Source: Roseomonas sp.
GTDB taxonomy: Bacteria; Pseudomonadota; Alphaproteobacteria; Acetobacterales; Acetobacteraceae
DNA length: 64,000 bases
NCBI GenBank assembly: GCA_031180725.1
Contig: JAPSLO010000005.1
Location: 186,001 to 250,000 of the forward strand
Direction: 5' to 3'
Shown here: in pieces, positions 9,013 to 17,479 of the stretch
Position numbering within the stretch: the first letter of the stretch is position 1
Layout: each line of letters begins with the position of its first letter
The notes under the pieces: model-generated
What the model was told of the DNA's origin: nothing
Seen by the model: only the letters and a program-made list of their open reading frames with translations
Database searches by the model: none
Made by a program: the position numbers and the translations under genes

Positions 9013-9428
9013 AGGCGTCTCTGTCTCCGGCGCGGGCACGACGGTCCGGTGACGTGAAGACGCGCCCCCGGGCCCAAGGGTCGTGCAACGCGATCGTTGC
9101 GATGCGATCCGACATCGCGGAGGTGGCCCGGGCATGCCGCACCACCCGGTCCGCCAGAGGGGCCCGGATCAGGAATGGCATCTGGACCAAAGGCGGGGCG
9201 ACCTCAAGATGGATTTTTGGAAATTTTTCGTTGGGGCCCAGTTCATGCGGCGGGATGCCGCGCCAAGGGCATTTTCTGGCGCGCCCCCCGGTTGTCTCCT
9301 GTCGCGCGCCGGGCCATGTCCTGTTTGCGCCGGACTCCTCAGCAGACTAGTGTCCGGCCCCGAGGCAACCCGGGCGGGCGGGGGGAAGTCCCCTCGCGGC
9401 CGCCCGTAGATGGGATCGAGGCGTCACG
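9013..9428. other. divergent intergenic region between the TerC gene and tatA
   Basis: No convincing gene. It must hold the promoters of both flanking genes. A 16-bp hairpin-forming palindrome (GCAACG-CGAT-CGTTGC, 9085-9100) lies about 73 bases upstream of the TerC start. An unusually AT-rich patch at 9208-9231 is the best candidate for a core promoter. Confidence 0.5.
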
Positions 9429-9698
9429 ATGGGTTCGTTCAGCATCTGGCACTGGCTGGTCGTGCTGCTGGTCATCCTGCTGCTGTTCGGCAGCGGCAAG
9501 ATCAGCGGCCTGATGGGCGACCTGGCCAAGGGCATCAAGTCCTTCAAGCAGAACATGAAGGAGGACGAAGGCAAGGACGCATCGATGGCGGCCGACCCCG
9601 CGGCGCAGACCCCTGCGCAGCCGGCCGGCAACATCGCGGGTCCGCAGGGCGCCAGCGCCTCCTCGGCGCAGCCCAACCCCACGCGCCCTGCCGCCTAA
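9429..9698 (+). CDS. tatA: Sec-independent protein translocase subunit TatA
   Basis: Pore-forming subunit of the twin-arginine translocase, 89 residues. It begins with [20 protein letters not shown], one short transmembrane helix, then the [20 protein letters not shown] hinge and amphipathic helix typical of TatA, then an Ala/Pro-rich soluble tail. The tail is acidic around residues 45-50 (KEDEGKD). tatB and tatC are not adjacent, so the gene stands alone. Several exported proteins in this window have Tat-like signals, which fits a working Tat system. Confidence 0.93.
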   Translation: MGSFSIWHWLVVLLVILLLFGSGKISGLMGDLAKGIKSFKQNMKEDEGKDASMAADPAAQTPAQPAGNIAGPQGASASSAQPNPTRPAA

Positions 9699-9844
9699 CG
9701 CCAGCCGAGTGATCCCCCAGCATTGATCGCCCTGGCGCGCGCCCTGTAGGCTCGCGCCAGAGGACGTGCCGCCGGACAAGGCGGCCGCGCGCCGACCCTG
9801 CCAGCCAGGGCCGGCGCGATGTGTTTTGGATGGGGGGATTCACA

Positions 9845-11845
9845 ATGGCAGACGCGCCGGCCGCCAAGGGCCCGCCCGCCGCCGAGGCGGTGAACACCGC
9901 CGTGGACGATATGGAGTTCGCCTCTGCCCGGCGCGACCTGGCCGGCTGGCAGAGCCTGGGCTGGCGGGCCGCCGCCTCGGCCTTCGTGCTGTGGCACATG
10001 TGGATCCTGCTGGTGGATCCCGTGGACCCCACGGTGGGTCGCGCGGTGCATGTCTTCCTGGGTGCCGCGCTGGGCTTCGCGCTCTTCGCCCCGCATGCCA
10101 GCGGCACCCCCGAGCGCCGCGTGCCCTGGTACGACTGGCTGCTGATGATCCCCTGCATCCTGGTCCCCGCCCACTACATCCTGGACGCCGACGGCATCGA
10201 GATGCGGTCCTTCATGGGCCCGAACTGGCAGGACCTGGCAGCCGGGGCAGTGGGCATCCTGCTGGTGCTGGAATTCGCCCGCCGCACCGCCGGCATGGTC
10301 ATGCCGCTGATCGCGGTGGTCTTCATCGCCTATTGCTTCATCGGCCCCTGGATGCCCGGCATCCTGTTCCACCGCGGCGTGGAATGGCAGGCGGCGGTGG
10401 TGGAGCTGTTCGGCAACAACGGCGTGCTGGGCACCATCGTGCAGGTCTCGGCCAGCTTCATCATTCTTTTCGTCACCTTCGCCGCCTTCCTGCAGGCCTC
10501 CCGCGCGGGCGACTACTTCAACGACCTGGCCCTGGCGCTGGTCGGCCGGGCGCGCGGGGGCCCTGCCAAGGTCACGGTGATTTCCGGCATCCTGTTCGGC
10601 ACGATCTCGGGCAGCGCGGTGGCCAATGTCGTCGCCTCCGGCGCCTTCACCATCCCGATGATGCGCCGCGTCGGCTATGACCGCGCCACCGCCGCGGCGG
10701 TGGAGGCCACCAGCTCCACGGGCGGACAGATCACCCCGCCGGTCATGGGCGCCGGCGCCTTCATCATGGCCGAGGTCCTGGGCCGCCCCTACACCGAGAT
10801 CGCGCTCGCCGGCCTCATCCCGGCGCTGCTCTTCTACCTGGCCAACTACATCCATTGCGACCTGAACGCCCGCAAGGCCGGCATCCGCGGCCTGGCGCGG
10901 GAGGAACTGCCGCGCTGGGTGGACATCGCCCGGCGCGCCTACATGGCTGCGCCCCTGGTGCTGCTGATCGCCGTGCTGCTTTCGGGCTATTCGCCCTTCC
11001 GCGCGGCGGCGATCGGCATCCTCGCGACGCTCGCGATCATGTTGGGCACCTCGCTGGCGCATCGCATGATGATGCAGAAGCAGGGCGCGGGCGCGGCGGT
11101 GGCCGGCGCGGTGCTGGACATGCTGCGCGCCATCGAAGCGGCGCTGTCGGGCAGCGCGAAGGAGGTGATGCAGCTCATCGCGGTCTGCGCCGCGGCGGGC
11201 ATCGTGGCGGGGGTGATCGGGCTGACCGGCGTCGGTGGCCGCTTCGCCGGCATGCTGCTGGACATCGCCGGCACCTCCTCCTTCCTCGCCATGGCTTTCG
11301 CCATGGTGGTGGCGATCATCCTGGGCATGGGCGTGCCGACCACGGCCGCCTATGCCATCGCCGCGGCAGTTGTGGCACCCGGGCTGATCCGCTACGGGCT
11401 GGATCCACTGGTGGCTCACATGTTCATCTTCTACTTCGCTGTCCTCTCGGCCATCACCCCGCCCGTCGCGCTCGCCTCCTTCGCTGCGGCCTCGATGGCC
11501 GGTGCCGACATGTGGCGCACCAGCGTCATCGCTGTGAAGCTCGGCCTCGCCACTTTCATCGTGCCCTTCATGTTCTGGCTCTCCCCCGCCCTGCTGGCGC
11601 AGGGGGAGTTGCCCGTCATCCTCCAGGCCTTCGCCACCGCCAGCTTCGGCGTCTTCCTGCTGGCCTGCTCGACGGAAGGCTGGATGCTGAATGGCCGGCT
11701 GAATCCCGTGTTGCGCCTGGCCTGTTTTGCGGCGGGGCTGATGCTGATGGTGCCGGAATCCTGGACCGACCTGGCGGGGCTTGCCATCGGGCTCGCCATT
11801 CTGCTTTGGCAGCACCGGACCTATCCGGGAGAGCAGGCGGCATGA
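9845..11845 (+). CDS. fused TRAP transporter permease (DctQ-DctM type)
   Basis: Large inner-membrane permease of 666 residues in the TRAP family in which small and large subunits are joined (4TM/12TM type, TIGR02123-like). Hydrophobic helices run almost throughout; the large-subunit core shows FGTISGSAVANVVASGAFT and ATSSTGGQITPPVMGAGAFI, the hallmark substrate and Na+ site region. The ATG at 9845 has a GGGGGA site. Fused permeases usually work with a TAXI-type binding protein, which is not nearby. The stop overlaps the start of mtnB (ATGA), so uptake and methionine salvage are translationally coupled. Substrate unknown; a methylthio compound is a guess from context. Confidence 0.92.
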   Translation: MADAPAAKGPPAAEAVNTAVDDMEFASARRDLAGWQSLGWRAAASAFVLWHMWILLVDPVDPTVGRAVHVFLGAALGFALFAPHASGTPERRVPWYDWLLMIPCILVPAHYILDADGIEMRSFMGPNWQDLAAGAVGILLVLEFARRTAGMVMPLIAVVFIAYCFIGPWMPGILFHRGVEWQAAVVELFGNNGVLGTIVQVSASFIILFVTFAAFLQASRAGDYFNDLALALVGRARGGPAKVTVISGILFGTISGSAVANVVASGAFTIPMMRRVGYDRATAAAVEATSSTGGQITPPVMGAGAFIMAEVLGRPYTEIALAGLIPALLFYLANYIHCDLNARKAGIRGLAREELPRWVDIARRAYMAAPLVLLIAVLLSGYSPFRAAAIGILATLAIMLGTSLAHRMMMQKQGAGAAVAGAVLDMLRAIEAALSGSAKEVMQLIAVCAAAGIVAGVIGLTGVGGRFAGMLLDIAGTSSFLAMAFAMVVAIILGMGVPTTAAYAIAAAVVAPGLIRYGLDPLVAHMFIFYFAVLSAITPPVALASFAAASMAGADMWRTSVIAVKLGLATFIVPFMFWLSPALLAQGELPVILQAFATASFGVFLLACSTEGWMLNGRLNPVLRLACFAAGLMLMVPESWTDLAGLAIGLAILLWQHRTYPGEQAA

Positions 11846-12453
11846 CCTTCACCGAGGCCGCCGCCGCGATCGTCGCGGCGGGGCGACGGCTCGACGCGCT
11901 CGGCCTGGTGCCGGCAACGGCCGGCAACTTCTCCATCCGGCTGGATGCGAACCGGCTGGCCGTCACCGTCTCCGGCCGGCACAAGGGCTTCCTGACGGAA
12001 GACGACGTGATGGTGGTGGACCTCGATGGTCGCGCCGAGGACCCGGCGAAGCGCAGCTCGGCCGAGACGCTGCTCCATTGCGGCATCTACCGCCGCTTCC
12101 CGGAAGCCGGCGCCGTGCTGCACGGGCATTCCATCGCCAATACCGTGCTTTCCCGCGCCGCCGGCGACACGCTCACCCTGGCCGGCTACGAGCTGCTGAA
12201 GGCCTTCCCGGGCCTGCCGACGCATGACGCCCGGGTGATGCTGCCCGTGGTGCCGAACGACCAGGACATCCCCCGCATGCAGCGCGGGCTGGGCATGCTC
12301 TGGGAAGGCTTGGCAACGATACCGCCGGGGTATTTGATCCGTGGCCACGGCTCCTATGTATGGGGCGCCGACATGCCTGCTGCGCTGATGCGCATGGAGG
12401 CGTTGGAATTCATGCTGGCCTGTGAACTCGAGGAACGGAGGCACGCGCGATGA
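11842..12453 (+). CDS. mtnB: methylthioribulose-1-phosphate dehydratase
   Basis: Methionine salvage enzyme that dehydrates 5-methylthioribulose 1-phosphate to the diketo compound, 203 residues. It belongs to the class II aldolase fold: TAGNFSIRL near residue 27, Glu75 (SSAETLLH), the zinc-binding HxH at His94 and His96 (VLHGHSIAN) and a third His at 169 (RGHGSYVWG). The ATG overlaps the TRAP permease stop by ATGA, and its own stop overlaps the next start the same way. mtnD and mtnC follow, confirming the pathway; mtnA, mtnK or mtnP are not in the window. Confidence 0.93.
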   Translation: MTFTEAAAAIVAAGRRLDALGLVPATAGNFSIRLDANRLAVTVSGRHKGFLTEDDVMVVDLDGRAEDPAKRSSAETLLHCGIYRRFPEAGAVLHGHSIANTVLSRAAGDTLTLAGYELLKAFPGLPTHDARVMLPVVPNDQDIPRMQRGLGMLWEGLATIPPGYLIRGHGSYVWGADMPAALMRMEALEFMLACELEERRHAR

Positions 12454-12989
12454 GCCGCCTGACCGTCTGGGATGCCGACACCAACGCGCAGATCCTGGTC
12501 ACCGAGGACCCCGAGCGGATCGCAGCCGAGCTGAAGGCGATCGGCGTGCGCTTCGAGCGCTGGCCCCTGGCCCCGCTGCCCGCCGACGCGGATGCGGAGG
12601 CCATCCTGGCCGCCTATCGCCCGCATCTCGATGCCTTCCTCGCCTCGACCGGCGCCGGCACGGCCGATGTCATCAAACTGACACCGGACCATCCGCAGAA
12701 GGATGCCATGCGTGCCAAGTTCCTCTCCGAGCACACGCATACGGAGGACGAGGTGCGCTTCTTCCACAGCGGCGCCGGCAACTTCGTGCTGCACGTGGAT
12801 GGCAAGGTGTTCGACGCGCATTGCGTGGCCGGCGACCTGATCAGCGTGCCGGCCAATTCGCGCCATTGGTTCGATGCGGGTGAGAACCCGTCCTTCGCCG
12901 TGGTGCGCGTTTTCACCGACACCTCGGGCTGGACCCCGCACTACACGGGCACCGACATGGCCGCCCGCTTCCCTGCCGCGACCGCCTGA
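12450..12989 (+). CDS. mtnD: acireductone dioxygenase
   Basis: Metal-dependent dioxygenase that converts acireductone to the 2-keto precursor of methionine and formate (the Fe form) or off-pathway products (the Ni form). It has 179 residues, the family length. The cupin metal ligands are visible as His95, His97 and Glu101 in HTHTEDEVRFF and His139 in SRHWFDAG, nearly matching the numbering of characterised bacterial enzymes. It starts within the mtnB stop (ATGA) and is followed by mtnC after 25 bp. Confidence 0.95.
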   Translation: MSRLTVWDADTNAQILVTEDPERIAAELKAIGVRFERWPLAPLPADADAEAILAAYRPHLDAFLASTGAGTADVIKLTPDHPQKDAMRAKFLSEHTHTEDEVRFFHSGAGNFVLHVDGKVFDAHCVAGDLISVPANSRHWFDAGENPSFAVVRVFTDTSGWTPHYTGTDMAARFPAATA

Positions 12990-13014
12990 ACTCGCGCGGT
13001 CCCGGGGTAGGCAG

Positions 13015-13710
13015 GTGCCCGACATCAAGGCGGTCGTTACCGATATCGAGGGCACGACCAGCGCCATCGCCTTCGTGAAGGAGACCTTGTTCCCCTTCGC
13101 GGCGGCTGCGCTGGACGAGTTCCTTGATTCGCAGGGCAGCACGCCGCGGGTCACTGCCATCCTGCAGGGGGTGCCGGGGCCGGACCGCCGCGCCACCTTG
13201 CGCCGCTGGATGGCGGAGGATGCGAAGGTCACGCCGCTCAAGACCTTGCAGGGACTGATCTGGCGTGCCGGTTTCGAGGATGGCCGCCTGACGGGCCATA
13301 TCTGGCCCGATGTCCCACCCGTGCTGCGCTGCTGGGCGCAGGAAGGGCTGATGCTGGCCGTCTATTCCTCCGGCTCGGCGGAGGCGCAGCGCCTGCTATT
13401 CCGCCATTCCCAGGCCGGCAACCTGGAAGACCTGTTCCGCGGCTTCTTCGATACGCGGATCGGCGCCAAGCGGGACGCGCAATCCTACATCACCATCGCC
13501 GCGGCGCTGGCCCTGCCGCCCAGCCAGATCCTCTTCCTCTCCGACGTGCCGGCGGAACTGGACGCGGCCGCCCATGCGGGGCTGCGCAGCTGCCAACTGG
13601 TGCGTGCCGCCGATGGCACGGTGCCCAGCGGCCGTCACCCCGAAGCGCCTGATTTCCCCACGGTCGCTCGCCTGTTCGGCCTGCCAGGCGGCAACATACC
13701 GGCGGGATGA
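13015..13710 (+). CDS. mtnC: enolase-phosphatase E1
   Basis: Bifunctional HAD enzyme that enolises and dephosphorylates 2,3-diketo-5-methylthiopentyl-1-phosphate to acireductone, the substrate of MtnD. From a GTG at 13015 it has 231 residues, the normal family length. HAD motif I is VVTDIEGTTSAI (Asp10, Glu12), followed by VYSSGSAEAQRLLF (motif II) and FLSDVPAELDAA (motif IV). An upstream ATG frame exists but would add an unrelated extension overlapping mtnD, so the GTG is preferred. It completes a three-gene salvage segment with mtnB and mtnD. Confidence 0.92.
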   Translation: MPDIKAVVTDIEGTTSAIAFVKETLFPFAAAALDEFLDSQGSTPRVTAILQGVPGPDRRATLRRWMAEDAKVTPLKTLQGLIWRAGFEDGRLTGHIWPDVPPVLRCWAQEGLMLAVYSSGSAEAQRLLFRHSQAGNLEDLFRGFFDTRIGAKRDAQSYITIAAALALPPSQILFLSDVPAELDAAAHAGLRSCQLVRAADGTVPSGRHPEAPDFPTVARLFGLPGGNIPAG

Positions 13711-13761
13711 CAACACCACCCTCGAGAGGCTAGATGCCCGCGATCCCCGGCGGGAGGGCCC

Positions 13762-14745
13762 ATGCTGACATCCTACACCCTCGCCGAGGGCCGTACCACC
13801 GTACACGAAGGCATCCGGGCGCCTGACGAGCTGGCCCGCGCCGTCTGGATCGACCTGCTGAATCCCAGTCCAGAGGAGGAGCGCGCCGTGCAGGCGGCGC
13901 TTCACCTGGAGATCCCGACGCGCGAGGAGATGCAGGAGATCGAAAGCTCCTCCCGTCTCTACCGCGAGGATGACGCGCTGTTCCTGACCGCCAATTTCCT
14001 GTTCGGCGTGGAGGGCGGCGAATACGGCTCGACCGCCATCACCTTCGTGCTGGCGAGTTCTAACCTGGTCACCGTGCGCTACGCCACGCCGAAGGCCTTT
14101 AGCGTCTTCTCCGCCCGCTGCCAGAAGGCGCCCTTCCTGGTCGGCTCGCCCGATGGCGTGATGCTGCACCTGTTCGAGCAGATCGTGGATCGCCTCGCCG
14201 ATGTGCTGGAACGGATCGGCGCCGACATGGACAGCGCCAGCCAGGCCGCCTTCCGCAGCGCCCGGGCCAAGGTGAAGGCGAATCAGCGAGATGCCGATCT
14301 GCGGGAGGCCCTGATCACGCTCGGGCAGGTCGGCGAGGTAACTACCCGTGCCTCCGAGACGCTGCTCGGCCTCACGCGCATCCTCACCTTCGTCGGCGCG
14401 GAAAAGGCGACGGCGGTGCGGAAGGAGAACCAGGCGCTTATCAAGACCCTGGTGCGCGATGTGCGGTCCCTGGCCGATTACGCCAGCTTCCTCAACAACA
14501 AGGCGAACTTCCTGCTGGATGCGGTGCTCGGCATCCTCAATGTCGAGCAGAACGCCATCATCAAGACCTTCACCGTGGCCTCGGTGGCGCTGATGCCGCC
14601 GACGCTGATCGCCAGCATCTACGGCATGAACTTCCGCCACATGCCAGAACTCGAAAGCGGCTGGGGTTATCCGCTGGCGCTCCTGCTGATGGTGGTCTCG
14701 GCTGTGCTTCCGATCCTCTACTTCAAGCGGAAGGGATGGCTCTGA
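13762..14745 (+). CDS. corA: CorA-family Mg2+/Co2+ transporter
   Basis: Pentameric inner-membrane channel for divalent cations, 327 residues. A long cytoplasmic N-terminal domain is followed by two C-terminal transmembrane helices; the selectivity signature YGMNFRHMPEL (GMN motif near residue 293) lies between them. The protein ends in a basic tail (YFKRKGWL), as usual. An ATG at 13762 follows a GGCGGGAGG site. It overlaps the next gene by 10 bp, so the two are co-transcribed. Confidence 0.94.
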   Translation: MLTSYTLAEGRTTVHEGIRAPDELARAVWIDLLNPSPEEERAVQAALHLEIPTREEMQEIESSSRLYREDDALFLTANFLFGVEGGEYGSTAITFVLASSNLVTVRYATPKAFSVFSARCQKAPFLVGSPDGVMLHLFEQIVDRLADVLERIGADMDSASQAAFRSARAKVKANQRDADLREALITLGQVGEVTTRASETLLGLTRILTFVGAEKATAVRKENQALIKTLVRDVRSLADYASFLNNKANFLLDAVLGILNVEQNAIIKTFTVASVALMPPTLIASIYGMNFRHMPELESGWGYPLALLLMVVSAVLPILYFKRKGWL

Positions 14746-15509
14746 GGGTCCGCCGCCTCCTGTTGCTGCTGCCATGGCTGCTGCCGGGGGCAGCGCTCGG
14801 CCAGGAACCCGCCCCCGCCTGCCCGCCACGCGGCACGCCGGTCGTGAATGTCGAGCTGTCGGACCCCGAGCCGCGCCTGCTGCCCGCCGTGCCGGCGGAG
14901 ACGTTGGGGCGCGAGGCCGCCGCCCCCCCCGACGGTCTCTTCCCGCATCACCTGGGCCTCACCCTCTCCCGCGTGGACTGGCGCAGCGAGATCATCGTGC
15001 GCTCCCGCGGGCCGCGGGAGGGGCCGGTCTGCGGGCTGCCGGCAGAGGTGCATCTGCGCCTGGTCCATGCCGAGCACACCATCCGCCTCGCGCGCGAACT
15101 GCCCCGCAATGGCTGCCTGGCGCGGGAAGTTCTGGCGCATGAACGCCGCCATGTGGAGGTGAACCGCCGCACCCTGCGCGAGGCTGCGGCGGAGCTGCGC
15201 CAGGCTGCCCGCGCCTGGGCCGCCCGGGCCGAGGCCCGCGCCCCCGATGTGAACGCCGCCGCCCTGGCCCTGCAGGACGAGTTGGGCCACGTGTTGGAAC
15301 CCGTACTGGACCGCCTGCGCGCGGCACGGGAGGCCGGACATGCCGCGATCGACCGGCCGGAGGAATACCGCCGTCTCGGCCGCGTCTGCCCGGAGGACCA
15401 GCGGCGCCTGCGCATCGCTCTCGGCCGGCGTCCCGCATCCGGTCAACCTGCCCAGAGGCTGGGCAGCCCTGCGCCGCCACAGGTGCTTTCCGTGCCCGAC
15501 GCGCATTGA
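14736..15509 (+). CDS. secreted HExxH metallopeptidase-like protein (DUF922-like)
   Basis: Predicted exported zinc peptidase of 257 residues. An N-terminal signal peptide (LLLLLPWLLPGAALG, cleavage near ALG-Q) precedes a beta-rich region. The putative catalytic motif is HERRH in EVLAHERRHVEVN, near residue 136, matching HExxH. DUF922-type proteins share this arrangement of an export signal and a single HExxH. A helical region of about 90 residues and a Pro-rich tail follow. It overlaps the end of corA by 10 bp. Activity and substrate are unproven. Confidence 0.7.
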   Translation: MALRVRRLLLLLPWLLPGAALGQEPAPACPPRGTPVVNVELSDPEPRLLPAVPAETLGREAAAPPDGLFPHHLGLTLSRVDWRSEIIVRSRGPREGPVCGLPAEVHLRLVHAEHTIRLARELPRNGCLAREVLAHERRHVEVNRRTLREAAAELRQAARAWAARAEARAPDVNAAALALQDELGHVLEPVLDRLRAAREAGHAAIDRPEEYRRLGRVCPEDQRRLRIALGRRPASGQPAQRLGSPAPPQVLSVPDAH

Positions 15510-15568
15510 CCTTCCCGCCGTCGGGCGGTTCCGTACCCCTTGAGACCGCCCAAGCCACGAGGCCTGCC

Positions 15569-16534
15569 ATGCCCGCCACCCACCGCATCCCCGCCACGCC
15601 CGAGACGGTGCGCTTCGGCGCCTTCGATGCCGCATTCCCGCCGGTTGCCACCGTCGAGAGCGGCGACCTGGTGGTGCTGGAATGCGTCTCCGGCGCGCCG
15701 GAGGTGATGCCGGCGCCGGAGACCGGGCTGAAGGTGCCGCCGGCCCTCGCCGCCATGCACGCCGCCAACCCGCCGCGCCTCGGTCCGCACATGATCACCG
15801 GCCCGGTTGCGGTGAAGGGTGCCGAGCCCGGCGACGTGCTGCGCGTGGACATTGAGAAGATCGAGCTGGGCGCCGATTGGGGCTTCTGCGGCTTCCGCCC
15901 ACTGTTCGGTACCTTGCCGGAGGATTTCCCCTACGCCCGCATGCTGCACATCCCGGTCGACCGGCAGGCGATGACCTGCACGGTGCCGGTCGGCCCGGGC
16001 GTGACGCTCCCGCTCAGCCCCTTCTTCGGCGTGATGGGCGTCGCCCCACCGGCGGCCTGGGGCCGGCTGTCCACGAAGGAACCCCGCGCGCATGGCGGCA
16101 ATCTGGACAACAAGGAGATCGGGGCGGGCGCCACGTTGTGGCTGCCGGTGCATGTGGCCGGCGCGCTGTTCTCCGCCGGCGACGGCCATGGCGTGCAGGG
16201 TGATGGCGAGGTCTGCATCAACGCACTGGAGATGTGCCTGACCGGCCATTTCCGGCTGACGCTGGAGAAGGGCGGCGGCCCAAACGACCCGGCGCTGCGC
16301 TTCCCGCGCGCGGAAACCGCAACCCACTACATCTCCATGGGCCTGCATGAGGACCTGGACCTGGCCATGAAGCAGGCACTGCGGGAGATGATCGCCTTCA
16401 TCGTCGCGCGGATGAATGTCAGCGCTGCCGATGCCTACCAGCTCTGCTCCCTGGCGGTGGATTTCCGCGTGACGCAGACCGTGAACGGCGAGAAGGGCGT
16501 GCACGGCATGCTGCGGAAGGGGCTGCTTTTCTAA
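15569..16534 (+). CDS. acetamidase/formamidase family protein
   Basis: Cytoplasmic amide hydrolase family, 321 residues, predicted to release ammonia from formamide, acetamide or similar amides. Family features include HMITGPVAVKGAEPGDVL near residue 72, the beta-rich fold, SPFFGVMGVAP, the GGNLDNKEIGAGATLWLPV stretch and a DGHGVQGDGEVC segment that supplies metal-binding residues. The ATG at 15569 has a GAGG site; the start gives MPATHRIPATPETV, a normal N-terminus. Many family members are misannotated, so the exact substrate is open. Confidence 0.88.
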   Translation: MPATHRIPATPETVRFGAFDAAFPPVATVESGDLVVLECVSGAPEVMPAPETGLKVPPALAAMHAANPPRLGPHMITGPVAVKGAEPGDVLRVDIEKIELGADWGFCGFRPLFGTLPEDFPYARMLHIPVDRQAMTCTVPVGPGVTLPLSPFFGVMGVAPPAAWGRLSTKEPRAHGGNLDNKEIGAGATLWLPVHVAGALFSAGDGHGVQGDGEVCINALEMCLTGHFRLTLEKGGGPNDPALRFPRAETATHYISMGLHEDLDLAMKQALREMIAFIVARMNVSAADAYQLCSLAVDFRVTQTVNGEKGVHGMLRKGLLF

Positions 16535-16601
16535 CGCATTGTGATTTTTAGCCGCTGGCGTCCGCCAAGAAACCGTAGGTTGTGATATCCTGAAGAGCAT
16601 C

Positions 16602-16751
16602 GGCGCGCTGGAGACCGCAGGCGACTGCGGTCGAGAGCGCGCCGCCCGGGTCCTCCGGACAGGACCGCGGAATCTGTCCACAACTTTTACGTTCAGAAGC
16701 GCGCCTAGAACTTGTGTCTGCTACCGGTGTTGTCCTACCGTATGTGGTAGG
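16602..16751 (+). promoter_or_regulatory. structured leader upstream of gcrA: three hairpins and a GANTC site
   Basis: Three stem-loops lie in the 241 bp before gcrA. The first (16602-16643) has an 8-bp outer and a 7-bp inner stem separated by a small internal loop. The second (16649-16664) has a 5-bp stem. The third (16734-16751, CCTACC with GGTAGG) ends 24 bases before the start codon. One GAATC, a CcrM/GcrA-type GANTC site, is at 16670-16674. None has a T tract. Function is inferred. Confidence 0.5.
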
Positions 16752-16775
16752 CGGGGGTCAGCGGGAGTGCTGAGC

Positions 16776-17255
16776 ATGGACTGGTCAGCGGAAGCTATCG
16801 AACGGCTGCGCGCGCTGTGGGCCGAGGGGCATTCGACGGCTGAGATTGGTCGCCGGATGGGGATTTCCAAGAATGCCGTGGTGGGAAAGGCGCACCGGCT
16901 GAACCTGCCGGCCCGCCCCTCGCCGATCCGTCGCGAGACGGGCGAGGCCACGCCCCGTCCGCAGCCGGTGCGCGCGGCTCCCGCAGCGCCGCGCAACACC
17001 CTGCCGCCCGTGGCGGTGACCACCGCGCCGGCTGCGCCGCCGCGTGTGGTGCCCCCGCCGGCGCCGAGCGCCAGTGTCGTGCGGCCCTTCCCGCGGATGG
17101 GCGCCGCGCGCGCCTGCTGCTGGCCGATCGGCGAACCCGGCCAGCCCGGCTTCCGCTTCTGCGCGGCCGAGGCGATCCCGAGCAAACCCTACTGCCTCGA
17201 ACACGCCGCCGTGGCCTATGTGAAGGCCCGCGATCGTCGCGAGGACGCGGCCTGA
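16776..17255 (+). CDS. gcrA: GcrA-family cell cycle regulator
   Basis: Alphaproteobacterial sigma-70 cofactor that binds DNA at CcrM-methylated GANTC sites and controls cell-cycle genes. It has 159 residues. The N-terminal helix-turn-helix is unmistakable: MDWSAEAIERLRALWAEG, then STAEIGRRMGISKNAVVGKA and HRLNLPARPSP. A Pro/Ala-rich linker follows, then the C-terminal domain with CCWPIGEPG, FRFCAAEA and YCLEHAAVAY, whose cysteines are conserved. The ATG at 16776 has a GGGAG site; an ATG-like start 9 bases upstream is weaker. Confidence 0.95.
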   Translation: MDWSAEAIERLRALWAEGHSTAEIGRRMGISKNAVVGKAHRLNLPARPSPIRRETGEATPRPQPVRAAPAAPRNTLPPVAVTTAPAAPPRVVPPPAPSASVVRPFPRMGAARACCWPIGEPGQPGFRFCAAEAIPSKPYCLEHAAVAYVKARDRREDAA

Positions 17256-17275
17256 TCGTAGCGCGGTAGGGGTTC

Positions 17276-17478
17276 GCAGGGGCTTTGCTCCCTGCCCCCC
17301 GGGAGGCAGTGGCCTCCTGGACCTCATGAGTTTTGGGGGGAGAGGAAGGGGGTATGGCACGCCGGCGCCGCAGGCGCGCCCGCGACGCCCCCTTCCTCCC
17401 TGCCCCAACTGATGGCGGGGTCCGGGGGTGGCCACCGCCCCCGGGCGGGGGTTCGGGGGCAGCGCCCCCGGGCCCTCC
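17276..17478. repeat. large convergent-gene element, copy A
   Basis: A roughly 200-bp element filling the gap between gcrA and the 5'-nucleotidase. The conserved left word CTGGACCTCATGAGTTTTGG (17319-17338) leads into a long stem arm (17331-17352) that pairs with 17388-17408. The right side has a GC-rich stretch and a terminal GGGGGC-GCCCCC hairpin. The segment between the arms differs from copies B and C. Confidence 0.8.
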
Positions 17479-17479
17479 C

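Noticed and set aside
9013-9240. Mn2+-sensing yybP-ykoY riboswitch before the TerC gene
   Set aside because: The conserved core sequence expected for this class was not found in the leader; only a simple hairpin is present.
10855-12453. A 532-codon fusion ending in mtnB
   Set aside because: The first part is the wrong frame of the TRAP permease; mtnB has its own ATG at 11842 overlapping the permease stop.
16600-16670. 6S or other known housekeeping RNA in the gcrA leader
   Set aside because: Hairpins are strong, but I could not match the layout to a known RNA family, so it is listed only as a structured leader.
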